DNA of 64,000 nt from Rhynchopus sp. YZ270_cl-10 (GCA_964035575.1 OZ037914.1:1210250-1274249), one strand, 5' to 3'; numbered from the stretch's first letter, positions 1 to 13,036 are shown. The notes: a model not told the origin generated them from the sequence alone. Program-made: numbers and translations.

Positions 1-1
1 T

Positions 2-3000
2 CGCGTCATCGCAAAGGGGGATGGTAATGAAGAGGCCGCAGGGGTCTTGGCAGTGGAGGTTGTAGCGCGGTGTGTTAAGGCGATGATGCGGGTTGAGATG
101 AGGTCCCTGAAGAGCTCTGACATCGATCTCTTTTTGATGTGCGCCAGCCGCCTCGTAGGAGCGGTGCTCGAAAACACCAACGACTACTGGGGGTTGGTCA
201 TCAACCCCATCGCGAGGGAGAAGTTTCCTACCCACTCCGACGCACCTCTGTCTCCACACGACTGCGACCGCCACCTCTTATTCAGACGGATCTGTCAAGT
301 GTCCTCCTGCGTATTCACACGAGGCAGCTTTGTGGATTTAGCACCAAGGTCCTGTGCGATGCGGGTGCAGTCTTCCCCGTTGGATATTGCCTTGATAGAA
401 GGTGACGTTCCGTTGACAGTAGCGTTGTGTAGAAAGGAAACAGGGTTTGATACTATTCTCGCGAATGCGGTGTTGCTTGCGCTTCTCGGTGAAGGGGCGT
501 CTGCAGAGTCGCAAGTCAAAAGGGCAAAAGGGCTTGCAACAGACGACCTTTCTCCAAACAACTCTGAGCTAACCGCAGTGCTTCTCACCCAAGCCCGTAT
601 CGCAGCCCTGCGTAATGACGTTCCATCTGCGATACAATATTATTCGGAATGTGCCTCCCCTTTGCGGGGAAGCATACCACCATTGCTTCTGTTTGCCGCC
701 CTCTTTGAGCACGCAGAACTGCTCCTCTTAGGCAAAGCCCCGAATACAGCAACCATCACCACATTAATGCAGGACGCGAACAACGCAACGCGAAACCTCC
801 ACCCGGAGGTCTCTCTACAGCGTCTGGTCGCACCAAAGAGGCTTCTTGCAAGGATGCACGAAGCTGCAGGATCACTGAACGAGGCCTTAGCAGAAATGTG
901 CACTGTTGGGGACATATACGAAACAATACACCAAGGAGCACATCCTGACACGGCAACATGCATGGCAGAGCAGGCCAGCCTGCACGAACGGATGGGGGCA
1001 ACTTCCTTGGCCGAAGAATGCCATCGCGAGGCAGTGAAACTCATGGCCACTGCAGTCGGTGAACACCATGCAGACACCGCGTCATTGCTTCTCGCCTTTG
1101 CACGGTTTCTGCAACGCACTGCGCAGACCCCTGCCGCAGGACAACGTGCCCTCGACATTGCTGAAGAGCTCTGCCTCCGTGCCGTCACGATCCTCAAACA
1201 CATCAGCCCGATGAGCGAGCCGCTCTCCGCTGCGTTGTACCATTTGTCCCAGCTCTCTCGAGGACGGTCGTTAAGGTTGGCGGAGACACATGCTGTGGAA
1301 GCCGTCGAAATCGCACGCCAAATACTGGACCCACGCAGCGACGCCTTGACGACCCTTATGCGGCATTTAGTGTCGTTGCGGATGGAGCGTCGTGCAGCGG
1401 TTGCTCCTGTGATACAAAGGGCGGTGCGGAGGTTCCTCAAGGCACGGAAAAGCACCCCTCTACCCCCAGACACCACCACAGAGGAGGCTGTAGCAAGCGA
1501 AGAGGTCCTGCGAGCTGGGGTGGAAAAGCTGGAGCGGTCCTCCTGGCTGGGCCTGCTGCGGAGTGTGGAGGAACGTCTGGAAGGGGTTCTGCAGCGTGGC
1601 GTAGAAGCATTGGATGACATTTATGAGGATGGGGCGAATGCTCTACAAAACGAAGAGGCAGAAGAACGCAAGGCAATCTACAGCGCTGTAATGGATGTAC
1701 GACTGCAGTGGGTTCAAGAAAACGAAACACAAGAAGAAACCAAAGAGCTAGAAATGCCTCAAAAGGAGACAGAAGCAGACGTTCGAGAGGTGGCAGAAGC
1801 GCCCAAAGGAGCTGAAGAGGAAGCTGCGGCAACGAAGATTCAAGCCCTGCACCGTGGCCGTGCAGGGCGCAAGGATGCGACAAAACGTCGTGAGGAAGGT
1901 GTGCGGGAGCTGCAGGCACAGAAGGCGGCAGCGGAGGCAGCGAGTCTGGAGGAGGAGGAGGAGGAGAGGCAACGGGCTGCGGTGAAGATCCAGGCTGTGC
2001 AGCGGGGGAAGGTTGCTAGACAGAAGGGAGCAGCTGTGAAGGCACAGAAGGAAGAAGAGGTGAAGAGGAAGAAGCAGGAGCAGGAGGAAGAGGAGAGGAA
2101 CGCCGCAGCTGCAACAAAGATCCAGTCCATGCAGAGAGGCAGGGTGGCAAGGAAGGAGGTCGCGCAAAAGAGGGCCGCAAAATGTGAGGGAGGCAACCGA
2201 GAGGAAGCTGCAGCAACAAAGATCCAATCAGTGCAGCGTGGCCGTGCTGCACGGAAGCAGGTTGATATTTTGAAAGCGGAGAAAGGGAAGACAGCTGAAG
2301 ATATGCCACCCGTTGAAGAGGAGAGCAAAGAAGTGGAACAACAAGCCGACCCTTCTCCCGAACCAGAACCAGCAGACACTGCTCCAGATGCAACAAACAA
2401 AGAGGAGACGGCTGCAGCGACGAAGATCCAGTCAATGCAGCGTGGCCGTGCTGCACGGAAGGAGGTTGACGAACGGCGACAGGCTAAGGCACTCACGGCA
2501 CAGACGGAGAAGGCGCAACCAGACCAGGAACAGCACGCTGCCACGAAGATACAGTCCATCCAACGTGGCCGTGCTGCACGGAAGGAGGTTGACAACCTCC
2601 GGTCTCAGAGACAGGCGAAACCTGATGTGACTGCAGAGACACCTCCTCCTCCACTTCCTGCTGATGACTCACCCGGAGCAGAACGTGAAACAGCTGCAGC
2701 AACAAAGATTCAATCCATGCAGCGTGGCCGTGCTGCACGGAAGGAAGTCACACAAAAACGTGAGGCAAAACGCGATAAGGAAGCAAGCGTTGGTGCAGAG
2801 ACGAATCGTGAAACAGCTGCAGCAACGAAGATCCAATCAGTGCAGCGTGGCCGTGCTGCAAGGAAGCAGGTGGACACCTTGAAAGCGGAGAAAGGGAAGA
2901 CCTCTGAAGATGTGCCACCCGTTGAAGAGGAGAGCAAAGAAGTGGAACAGCAAGCCGACTCTTCTCCTGAACCTGAACCAGCAGACACTGCTCCAGATGC

Positions 3001-6000
3001 AGCAAACAAAGAGGAGACGGCTGCAGCAACGAAGATCCAGTCAATGCAGCGTGGTCGTGCTGCAAGGAAGGAGGTTGACAACCTCCGGTCTCAGAGACAG
3101 GCGAAACCTGATGTGACTGCAGACACACCACCTCCTCCACTTCCTGCTGATGACTCACCCGGAGCAGCGGAACGTGAGGCAGCTGCAGCAACAAAGATCC
3201 AATCTATGCAACGTGGCCGTGCTGCAAGGAAGGAGGTTGACGAACGGCGACAGGCTAAGGCACGCACCACACAGACGGAGAAGGCACAACCAGACCAGGA
3301 ACAGCATGCTGCCACGAAGATACAGTCCATCCAACGTGGTCGTGCTGCAAGGAAGGAGGTTGACAACCTCCGGTCTCAGAGACAGGCGAAACCTGATGTG
3401 ACTGCAGAGACACCACCTCCTCCACTTCCTGCTGATGACTCACCTTCACCTTCAGATAACGCCGACCGTGAAACGGCTGCAGCAACAAAGATTCAATCCA
3501 TGCAACGTGGCCGTGCTGCACGGAAGGAAGTCACGCTAAAACGTGAGGCGAAACGCGATAAGGAAGCAGGCATTGGCGCAGATACGAAACGCGAAACAGC
3601 TGCAGCAACAAAGATCCAATCAGTGCAGCGTGGCCGTGCTGCAAGGAAGCAGGTGGACACCTTGAAAGCGGAGAAAGGGAAGACCGCTGAAGATGTCCCA
3701 CCCGTTGAAGAGGAGAGCAAAGAAGTGGAACAACAAGCCGACCCTTCTCCTGAACCTGAACCAGCAGACACTGCTCCAGATGCAACAAACAAAGAGGAGA
3801 CGGCTGCAGCGACGAAGATCCAGTCAATGCAACGTGGCCGTGCTGCACGGAAGGAAGTCGCGCAGAAACGCGAGGCAAAACGCGATAAGGAAGCAGGCGT
3901 TGGTGCAGATACGAAACGTGAAACAGCTGCAGCAACAAAGATCCAATCAGTGCAGCGTGGCCGTGCTGCAAGGAAGGAGGTTGACGAACGGCGACAGGCT
4001 AAGGCACGCACGGCAGAGACGGAGAAGGCACAACCAGACCAGGAACAGCACGCTGCCACGAAGATACAGTCCATCCAACGTGGCCGTGCTGCACGGAAGG
4101 AGGTTGACAACCTCCGGTCTCAGAGACAGGCGAAACCTGATGTGACTGCAGACACACCACCTCCTCCACTTCCTGCTGATGACTCACCCGGAGCAGCGGA
4201 ACGTGAGGCAGCTGCAGCAACAAAGATCCAATCTATGCAACGTGGCCGTGCTGCACGGAAGGAAGTCATGCAGAAACGCGAGGCAAAACACAAGGAAGCA
4301 GGCATTGGCTCAGATACGAAACGCGAAACAGCTGCAGCAACGAAGATCCAATCAGTGCAACGCGGCCGTGCTGCGCGCAAGGAAACAGACAAAAGGCGCA
4401 ACGAACAGAAGACACGTTTGGAGGCCACACAGAAGGACCTTTGTGCAGAGGAGGAGCACGCTGCAGCTACGAAGATCCAATCCATGCAACGTGGCCGACA
4501 GGCACGGGCAGAAGCAGGCCGTATGCGGCAGGCCAAGACCACCACTGCCACATCGTCTACGGTGCGCGCAGCACTTCGCATACAACGCACTGCTAGGGGA
4601 TACACAGGCAGGGGCCAGCTGCAGGCCGCACACCACAAAGCAAGGGAGCGCACTGCACGCAAGCGGGAGCAACGGCAAAAGAAGATCGCCGAGTGGAAGG
4701 AGCAGGAGGCTGCTCGCAGGAAGGCGGAGCTGAAGGCACAGCGGGAGGAGGCCCGGCTGGAGAGGGAGAGGGAGAAGGAGAGAGAGAGGGAGCAGCTGGA
4801 ACGGCGCGCCTCCATGCACAGCAGCAGCAGCAGGTCGAGCAGGTCCAGCAGCGGCTTCTTCAGCATCTCCTCGAAGGTGTCCAGCTTCTTCAACAACCTC
4901 TTCGGCAGCTCCGACACAGACTCACGCACCTCTGTCCACAGCTCCTCACGGCACTCCTCCTTCGTCCGCAAGGCCTCCGTCGCCCCTGTTGTCTCTCCTA
5001 ACACAGCGGCCACAAGAATTCAAGCCGCACAACGCGGCAAAGTTGCACGAAGGGAAGCAGCACAACGAGCACAGAAACGAGAGGAAGAAAACAACGAAAA
5101 GAGAATCAAAGAAGAAGCGGCCAAACGGGCGTTAGAACACTACACCGAAAAGCCTCGTGAGTTGGAGACCATTAGCACATCTGATGGTGGCGCTGTACCT
5201 ACACCTGCTTCCGCCACTGTTGCCGACATAGACCACACACAACGGGAGAAGGCAGCAACGAAGATCCAATCTGCACAGCGTGGGAGGGCAGCTCGGAGAG
5301 AGGTTACAGCACGCAGGGAGAACGGTGCAAAGGGGGGAGCAAAAGGGGCAGAAGAGACAGCACCAAAGACAGAATCACTGGCAGAGAAGGTGGAACAAAA
5401 AGCACACACAGAGCCAACACCAACAGACCCCAACGCGCCTCAGCCAGACGCAACCACCCCAGCAGAGGACGAGGCAAAGGCGGAACCCCAACATGGGCCG
5501 GAACCACCAATGGAGGAAGTGGTCAAGGAAGAGGCGGGGGGTGCACCAGAGAGTGGAGCTACACCGCAGACAGATCCAGAAGCGCCGCAGACAGAAGAGC
5601 CAGCAAAGGAAGACCTGGCAACACCAGACGCCAAAGCGGCCCCGACAGAGACAGAAGCATCAGACCTTAAGGAGGATTCACAGCCAGAGGTGCCAACCCT
5701 CGCTGATAGTCGCGACCCAGAGGCACACAAGGCGGCGACGAAGATCCAGACAATGCACCGTGGGCAGGCCGCACGCAAGGAGGTGGCGGGTCTGCGGCGG
5801 GAACGGCAGGCAGAACGGCATTGTGTGGCTGTGCAGACGTTTGCACGCACAGTACTATCAACACGGCATGTGGCTGGGGTGCGGCTTGGTGTTGAGAGGG
5901 AGGCGGCATCTTTGAAAATACAATCCTTAACGCGTGGCAGACAGGCACGGCAAGCAGCCGCCGCACGCAAGGCAGAGGCGAAGCAGCAGCACGACGCTGC

Positions 6001-8230
6001 GTGCAGGATACAAACCATACAGCGGGGACGGTGTGCACGCAAGGAAGCATCTGGCCGCAGGGCGCATCGGAAGAAAGAGAGCGACGCAGCGACACGCATA
6101 CAGTCGCTGCAAAGAGGCAAGCAGGGGCGGGCAGAGGCAGAGGGGGTGAAGCGCAAGAAGGTATGCTACGTTTGAATACACAGCGACATTTGACGCTTTT
6201 GAAGGGGTGGAAAAGTGTGTTGTATTGTCGTGGGTTTGCAATGTGCAACAAATACAGGAAGCTGCCCTCCTCAAGACGAAAGTGCCCGACCGCCTGCTGC
6301 TCTCGCTCTTCAGCAACGAGGTGCACCAACGCAAGGATGTCGAGCAGGGCCACCACTTCACGATGCACAAGATCAGCAGACTGCGTGCGCTGGAGAGCTG
6401 TGGGATCTCCCTGGTAGAGCTGCAGCGGAATGAGGTACGTTCGTTGTCATGGCATTATTTCCTTCCCCCATATTTTTTCATATGCGTGCGCTTGAGATGT
6501 CCAGACGCTTACGAACCAGAGTTTTACTACCCAATGCGTTGTTGCACAGCGTTACACATACCATCTTCTTGCAGCCAACAGATAAACCCAAAAAAATCAC
6601 AAAACAACAGTACGCGTACCGTGCACAGAAGTCTTCGCATGAGAGAGATGAGCTCTTCACCATCCGCCACACACACGTCGAAGGGGTATGTTGCCAAAGA
6701 TGTACCAAATTCTGCGGGCTTTTTTTTGTACTGCAGAAGTACCCAAAGAACTGACCTTCAAATGCCCCCACCACTACAGATCATGTCGCTCACATCGCAG
6801 GGCCTGCGGAAGGTACAGCGCCATGAGGAGCTGCTGCGCACACAGTGGGAGACACAGCAGCTCTCCTCCTTTGCCAGGTACGCACCACCCCCCTACACCC
6901 TCCACACATTAGCAAAAACGACGTGGATGGCGTCATACTTTCAAAAAAAAACGCAACGGTGATGGGTAAGGCGGGCTGCCGTGCTGACCATCTATACGGT
7001 GGCAGATCCGAAAGTATAAAAAGTGGAGATTACACAACAGTGTGGCCACACAACCGAGGCAACTACACTACAACAATTTATCAAAAAAAATTCCTTTCCA
7101 AACACCACCCCCCACTACAGCATCGCACACAAGATGAAGGCACAGCACGACGAGGTCGTTATCCTGCAGAAGGTCAAGCTGCGTTCACAGATGCAGGATA
7201 TGTATGATCACCTCACCTCACAGCAGCCCACACTCCCCTCTCCCCTCTCCCCACTCTACCACAACGTTACAGCGACACATTCGACTTCGCCGAGCAGCAC
7301 GAACGCGAAGCACTGCACGTCACAGAGCATGAGGAGTGGGAGGCCCTGTGCACACCGCTTCTGGGTGCACAGGGGGTGGCGATGGAGCTGGCCACAGTGC
7401 TTGGGGAGGAGACGTGTGGGCGTATGAGGGAGGTATTGGGTGCATGGTGCTGTGCACAGCGCATCGCGCTAGAGGAGCGCCGCCACCGTATGGTCCTGCA
7501 CGGCGCACGCAACAGAGTCTTCGCAGGCATCGGCTGGCGTGAGGCCGAAACCCTCCAAAACGTTCTTCAAAAAGAAAGCACCACACAGCGTCGTCCGCAG
7601 CCGCCGTCCTCCCCTCCAGGCACAACCCGGTTCTCCAGAGGGCACGAAACACCCCCACCGACACCGTCACCATGCGACGCGATGAGTGGACAGTCGAGCT
7701 TTGAATATACGCAGCCCAGGGCAGGGACGCAGTCCTCAGTGCTGACGAGGAGGTTGAGTGAGTTAAGTGCATATGAGGCGCAGCTGTTGAGCCTGCAGCA
7801 GAGGTTGGTGAAGAACCATCGCAGCATTGTTAAAAAGAATGAAGACAGTGTACGGCAGGTGGAGACCGAGGCGAGAGGGGTAGGTAACCGTGCACGCAGA
7901 AAAAAGGTCCTTCAGATGCGTGCCCGGGAGGACAAATGGGATGAGCACTTCAACAGCGGTGCGGACGCAGGCCGGCGTGCCCTCAAGGTGACAGGAAAGT
8001 TCCGCCACCCAGGCACGGTGCTGTTCACACAGGACACAACACACAGCACGCAGCATAAAATGCAAACACAGCAAGGCAATGACATACACGAGCTGGTGGA
8101 CAAATGGGGCAGGGTCTACTGCAAGGACGAGAGGGATAGACGGAGGGAACGACAGAAGGAGCAAGGGGGAGGAGGAGGAGGGGGACATCGTGAGGAGGCA
8201 ATTCCCCTCAGGAGGCTGTTGCAGCGCTAA
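2..8230 (+). CDS. Giant IQ-motif (calmodulin-binding) repeat protein with TPR-like N-terminus, 5' partial
   Basis: The reading frame is already open at the left edge, so the true start lies outside the window; at least 2490 residues are encoded. Exons: 2-6160, 6258-6434, 6780-6877, 7121-7201, 7273-8230; all four introns begin GTATG or GTACG and end CAG, and the joined frame stays open to TAA. Residues about 190-460 show TPR-like helical repeats (HPDTATCMAEQASLHERMG and similar, resembling kinesin-light-chain repeats). From about residue 610 to 2045 I count about 26 IQ motifs of the type AATKIQSMQRGRAARKE, separated by acidic or proline-rich linkers; IQ motifs bind calmodulin or EF-hand light chains. 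A serine-rich block lies near residue 1610. The C-terminal exons encode a charged helical region. The likely role is a cytoskeletal or flagellar calmodulin-binding scaffold; this is inference, and no orthologue is recognised. Confidence 0.85.
2100..4420 (+). repeat. Higher-order coding tandem repeat inside the IQ gene
   Basis: Blocks of about 100-330 bp, each ending in an IQ motif, recur in shuffled order. Three linker types are seen: one with VEEESKEVEQQADPSPEPEP, one with DNLRSQRQAKPDVTA plus a proline stretch, and one with KREAKRDKEA. Neighbouring copies differ by only a few bases, which indicates recent unequal exchange. Copy number is therefore likely to vary between strains and to be error-prone in assembly. 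Confidence 0.85.
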
Positions 8231-9197
8231 AAAAAAATTCAAAAAAAATTCAAAAAAAAATTTTTAGGGTGCAGTTTTGCAAACTAAAAGTATTCGCCTT
8301 ATTACGTTCTTGTCTTACTAAAAAAAAAGCTTTTTGTTTTTTTCCTCCAGTGCCTGTATCCCACGGTTGTGTTTTTTGGGTAAAATGGTACATTAGATCC
8401 TTCATTTTGTTTTTGCACAACAAAATAAGAGAACAAGGTTTCCGCCTTTGTTCTTTTCATTTGACCGATTTTTGATATTGTGCTTTGCTGAAAATATTTT
8501 GTTTCTGGAAATTTACATTTTTCAAAAATGAAAAAATAATACCTCTTCCCCTCCCAGGTCCTGGACAAAAAAAAGTCCTTACTACTGACCTGTCCGGGTC
8601 ACCAACAGAAAAAGCGTCTTACGAACTAGAAGGGACCCCCCTGCCTTTTGCATTGTTTTTCTTTCAAATTGACTTAAGCATTTGGGTCATACCCCACTGA
8701 TTTTTTTTCCTTTGATCAGCACCCTTTTTATACCCCTATGTCAATCCCGAAGGGATCAAGACAACGTCAGATGAAGTCTTTTTTATGTTATTCTTCCCTC
8801 CCTTTCGTCTCTGTTCTTCGTTCCTTTTCTTTAACGAAACATATGTAACACCTCCCTATTTGTTCCTCTCTACACACTTTGATAACATTGTACACCCCCC
8901 ACTAGGGAATATGAACTGGGTTTAGACCGTCCTGAGACAGATTGGGGTTTTTTTAAAAAGGTTGTTACCCCTTCACAGACAGAACCCCTCAGGACACGCG
9001 ACCATCACCCCCACTTGTTGGCAGGTTTAATACAAGGGTGTTTAAAAACAGGTGTACTAAACTGTACTAAACCTATACTAACCTTTTGGGGCGCTGTACT
9101 AAACCAACACTGATCACCCCCCTTACTACCAACACCACTCTACTGCATCCTACACCACATAACACCACCTACAGACCCCCTCCTACACAGCATACAC
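8231..9197. other. Intergenic region with TGTACTAAAC repeats
   Basis: No protein gene is seen. It begins with three A8-9 runs separated by TTC just after the stop codon and continues as AT-rich sequence. Close to the next gene the decamer TGTACTAAAC occurs at 9053, 9063 and 9095, with a related CTATACTAAC at 9073. These direct repeats sit about 100-145 bp before the ankyrin start codon and could be a regulatory site; this is inference. Confidence 0.45.
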
Positions 9198-10598
9198 ATG
9201 GCAGAAGACCCCGCCAAGCTCAAAGCCCGCATCCTCGCAAAGTACGAAGACCTCCTCGAAGCCGCCTTCGACGACGACGTCGCACAGTGCACCACACTCT
9301 TGAAGGGGCCTCCGAAGCTTCCTCTCGAGCCAGACGCAAAGACCTTCCCCGCAGGGACCTACAGCCCGCTCAGCGAGGCTGCGGCAGGCAATGCGGTCAA
9401 CGCTGTCACACTTCTCCTCGAACGCGGTGCGGACCCCAACCACCGCGGGCAGTACGGCCGCACCCCACTCTACCGCGCCTGTTTCAATGAGCACGAAGAC
9501 GTCGTTCTCCCTCTTCTCGAAGGCGGAGCCGATCCACGTACCCTCCTACCACAAGAATTCGAAGAAGTAACCGACGACGAAGCAGAAGCAGCCGCAGCAG
9601 AGACACACAAAGATGACGACGACGACGCCCCACCACGAGAGACCATCAAAAAGACCGTCCCGAGAGAATGGGACCCCGAGGAAGTGCCGGTACCTGAGGC
9701 AATAAAAGGGATTCTGAGAAAGTGGGATATTGGGAGAACGTTTGCGAAGATTGCGGAGAAGGAGGCTGGGGAGAAGGAGGTGCTGAAGGAGCACGCAGAA
9801 GAGGCGAAGGGGCTGGCGGATGAGGAGAAGGCGTTGGAGAATGAGGTGGAGGCGGCGGTGGGAGCGTGGCAGACAGCGTTGGGTCTGCGGGAGTCGCGTA
9901 TTGCGGAGCACGACAACGCAAAATGCACGGGAAACGCGGCCGCAGCAGAACAGCTGGTCCCCCTCATCATCGCTGCAGAAGCCTCTGTTGATGCGTTAAA
10001 ACAAACCAAGCTTGACGCCGAGGCTCGCCTCTCCCACGCCCGCAGCCGCGTCCGCCAACACAAAGTCGCCTCCTCAGGAGGCCTAAAGGTAAACACCCAA
10101 ATCGGCCTCACCGCACTCCCTGACGTGGTAAACGACATCTCAGGGCAGATTCTTGCAACCGGAAAATGTGCCTGTATAATTGATGCGTCAGAGAAGGGGC
10201 GGTCTTTTTTGAAGTATCGGAATGTGGTGATAGTGGAGGTGGCGGATCATGCGCAGATGCAGCCCGGAAAGCTTGCAGAGGTGGTCCTAGGGGCGGTCAA
10301 GCAGGGCCGTCCGCTGCTCTTTGACATCGGTGGTGATGATTCGCTGAGGGCGGCGCGGGCTTTGCTCGAGGCAGTGCACCCCACCCTAGCGGGAAGGCTG
10401 CTGGACAACAGCCTCACACACGATGCATACTACGAGGTGCTCATCACCGCAGACGTGCTAAAGGCAGACCCCGGGCTGGCGAAGGAGAACTTCCCTCCAG
10501 GGGCGGCAGAGCGCTTCAGGTTCATGTTCATCACGTCTCATACGTGTCCAGAGCAGGGTCTGTTGGATGCGACCTACTCAGTGTTGCTGGAGGCATAG
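9198..10598 (+). CDS. Ankyrin-repeat protein with coiled coil and C-terminal globular domain
   Basis: Single exon, 466 residues, ATG at 9198 and TAG at the end. Residues about 50-120 hold two ankyrin repeats (YSPLSEAAAGNAVNAVTLLL, then YGRTPLYRACFNEHEDVVLP). An acidic run DDDDD follows near residue 140, then a charged coiled coil (about 195-295). The C-terminal 150 residues form an alpha/beta-like region (IIDASEKGRSFLKYRNVVIV, GRPLLFDIGG) reminiscent of the C-terminus of IQ/ankyrin proteins such as IQANK1; that resemblance is from memory and is weak. No signal peptide or membrane segment is seen, so a cytosolic or cytoskeletal scaffold is likely. Confidence 0.8.
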   Translation: MAEDPAKLKARILAKYEDLLEAAFDDDVAQCTTLLKGPPKLPLEPDAKTFPAGTYSPLSEAAAGNAVNAVTLLLERGADPNHRGQYGRTPLYRACFNEHEDVVLPLLEGGADPRTLLPQEFEEVTDDEAEAAAAETHKDDDDDAPPRETIKKTVPREWDPEEVPVPEAIKGILRKWDIGRTFAKIAEKEAGEKEVLKEHAEEAKGLADEEKALENEVEAAVGAWQTALGLRESRIAEHDNAKCTGNAAAAEQLVPLIIAAEASVDALKQTKLDAEARLSHARSRVRQHKVASSGGLKVNTQIGLTALPDVVNDISGQILATGKCACIIDASEKGRSFLKYRNVVIVEVADHAQMQPGKLAEVVLGAVKQGRPLLFDIGGDDSLRAARALLEAVHPTLAGRLLDNSLTHDAYYEVLITADVLKADPGLAKENFPPGAAERFRFMFITSHTCPEQGLLDATYSVLLEA

Positions 10599-11257
10599 GG
10601 GGGGACCATTATTAGGGGTGGGGTGGATGTGGGTTGTTATCCGGGGTAAAATTTACACATTATTTTTTGTACACTAAATCTTCCGATTTTTTTTGTTTGT
10701 TGAAAAAGGCTTTTTTAATGGGTTGGGGGAAAAGGATGAAGAATGAGAGTGCTTTGTATTTACGTAATTCAATTTAAGTAATTTTATGTGCAAGCTAAAT
10801 GTCATGAAGCTCATTCTCAATGAGCTTCGTGACGTGAAGCTTTTTAAACACCTGCTTCAATCTCTCTTAAAAAAAATTACAAAAAAACGAAAATAGTGAA
10901 GTCTGTCTACGTGGTAGCTACACTAATCCAACAAATTATCAAAAAGGAGAAAAAAAAATGTACATTTGCAAACAGTACTTTCACTCAGTCTGCACCAATA
11001 CCGAAAAACAATAGTGGAAGCTGGCTGATACAGAACAAAACACATCAAGATTGAAAAGAATGATCGGCTGAAGGAGTTGCACTTAGGTGCAAAGCCACAC
11101 TGTTTCCTATATGGCTGGAGGGGTGCAACTTCTTCCTGCATGTGCCTCGATGGAGCAGGAGGTGTGCGCCCCATTGTCACTTTTTTGTCGCGCCGCACTG
11201 CACCCTCCCCTCCCACCCGACAGCACACCTCAGGCATCTTTACAGCAACGACCATCG
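10599..11257. other. Intergenic region with small hairpin
   Basis: AT-rich, no gene seen. A 14-bp inverted repeat with one mismatch lies at 10802-10815 and 10819-10832 (TCATGAAGCTCATT, three-base loop). The segment 10893-10955 is one of three related short stretches discussed in the findings. The last 90 bp are shared with the upstream region of the next paralogue at 13.9 kb. Confidence 0.4.
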
Positions 11258-13036
11258 ATGAGCCAAACAATGCGGCCCGCTGTGTGCATCCTGCTTGCAA
11301 GCTTCGCTGGGGTGGCCGTGGGTGAGCTGGACACTACGTGCTGGGAGGAGCACAACGACATGTACATTCCGTGCGCTGCGGGCCAGTCTGCCGTTGGGGA
11401 CATGGACGAGCGCATGGCGGAGTGCATTAGCCTCGGCAGCGGCTGCACAGGTGTGACGTGCAAGGGAGGCAACCAGGGCTGCACAGCGCGTTACCACCTG
11501 AAGGATGGGTGCACCGTTGGGGGAGAGAAGAAGTTCCTCGAGCATTCCTCCGAAGGTGAAACATCGTACGTCAAGATCTGTGCACTGAAGAAGGTGACCT
11601 TCGAGAGGCAGGAGAGGAAGGTATGTGCTGACATCTGAGTGTTGTTTGTCACTGTGTATAGAATAACAAACATCGCACTTCACAGGAGCTCACCTGCACA
11701 GGAGGAGTTGGAGACGACCAGTTCTCGCTGCTTGAGATGAAGATCAAGTGTGCGGACCAGCTGAGCCAGTGCGCAGCTGTGGTGTGCATTGGAGACGTCG
11801 AGACCACACAGCAGTGCTCGATCCGTCCCGCTGGTCGGTGCCGTGACTTTGCGGACAGGGACGATGCAACGACGTTTGTCATGGTATGTTGTCACGTCCT
11901 CACGTCCTCACCCCCTTGCTTTGCTGCCTGTGCCACCTCACTCACCACAGACGGAGAAGTCCACAGGCACCCCGCCTGCACCTGGAACTGAGGAATGCGT
12001 GTGGTCGTCGCACATTGACGAGGACTTCACCTGTGGGGAGATTGAGAGTGCGAAGCTTGTGAGCAGCCTTGACATTGCAAAGCAGGCCTGTATCGACAGC
12101 AGGAAGAACGCAAAGGGGACAATGGGTTTCTGCAACGGGATTGTGTGCTCGGGTGAGTTCGAGCAGGACTCAACACTGAAGTGCGCAATGCACACCCACT
12201 GCATGCACGAGTCCGGTGAGCCGCGCAAGGCGAAGGTGGGCACAACTGTGTTCGTGCCAAAGTGCAGCCAGGTAGCCTTCTGCAACGATCCCTGCCATAT
12301 CGTGCAGGAATACACTGCACACGTCTGCCAGTCGGACTGCGACTGCGAGGGCTTCCGCACCTGCAGGGACGTTGGGTACTGCAGTGACCCGAGCAACATC
12401 GACACCTCACTGGAGGCGTGTCGTGAGGGCGACAACTGCGTGTTTGAGTACCACAAGTACCGCTACGTGTCGTGCTATGCGAACGGCCTGCAGGAGGAGA
12501 TGGACCTTGCTGCTGCGAAGAAGCTGTGCGTTCAGATGGGACGTGACTGTGCGGCTGTAACATGCGATATTAAATCGGGCAAGTGCTCCGTGCGTAACCA
12601 TGCGCAGAGCGCGTGTAACGACGGCTACTTCCTCCGCACGTCGCCGAGCGCTGAGTCATATGTGAAGTGCTGCGGGATGAACGCCGAGCGCTACTGCCCG
12701 GGCGCCTTTGCCATGGGACCTGTCGATGTCGATGGCGGGGATGGATCGGAGGAGGACACAAAGCATGCCCTCGTCATTGCTTCCCTGATTACCCTGGCCA
12801 TGATCGTGCTCGTCGTGGGCATAATCGCTTGCCTTGCGTACAACAGACGAGTTGGGCGGGGTACGCAGTCCGAATTGACCAGCCTCGAGGACGCTGGACA
12901 AGAACTGCAAGGAGCTGGCCTCCACCCACAAGGCGAGAATGGTGAAGGGGAACGCGAAGGCGGCCAACTCTCAGGTCAGGACGTGGTCGCACCGCAACTG
13001 GTAGTACCGCTCGAAATCCCCCAAGACGAGCCCTGA
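11258..13036 (+). CDS. Cys-rich type I membrane protein, paralogue 1
   Basis: Exons 11258-11620, 11686-11883 and 11951-13036; introns start GTATG and end CAG, all phase 0; 548 residues. The start at 11258 gives MSQTMRPAVCILLASFAGVA, a signal peptide (a second ATG at 11270 would work too). The ectodomain holds about four cysteine-rich modules with a recurring layout (for example LCVQMGRDCAAVTC then ESYVKCC), reminiscent of PAN/apple adhesion modules; the family call is tentative. Near residue 460 a hydrophobic helix (VIASLITLAMIVLVVGIIAC) is followed by about 70 cytosolic residues. It is likely a cell-surface adhesion or recognition protein. It forms a tandem pair with the gene at 13967. Confidence 0.8.

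Noticed and set aside
1748-5013. Several minus-strand frames over the IQ gene
   Set aside because: They mirror the IQ repeats (for example AARPRCIDWIFVAA) and are antisense shadows.
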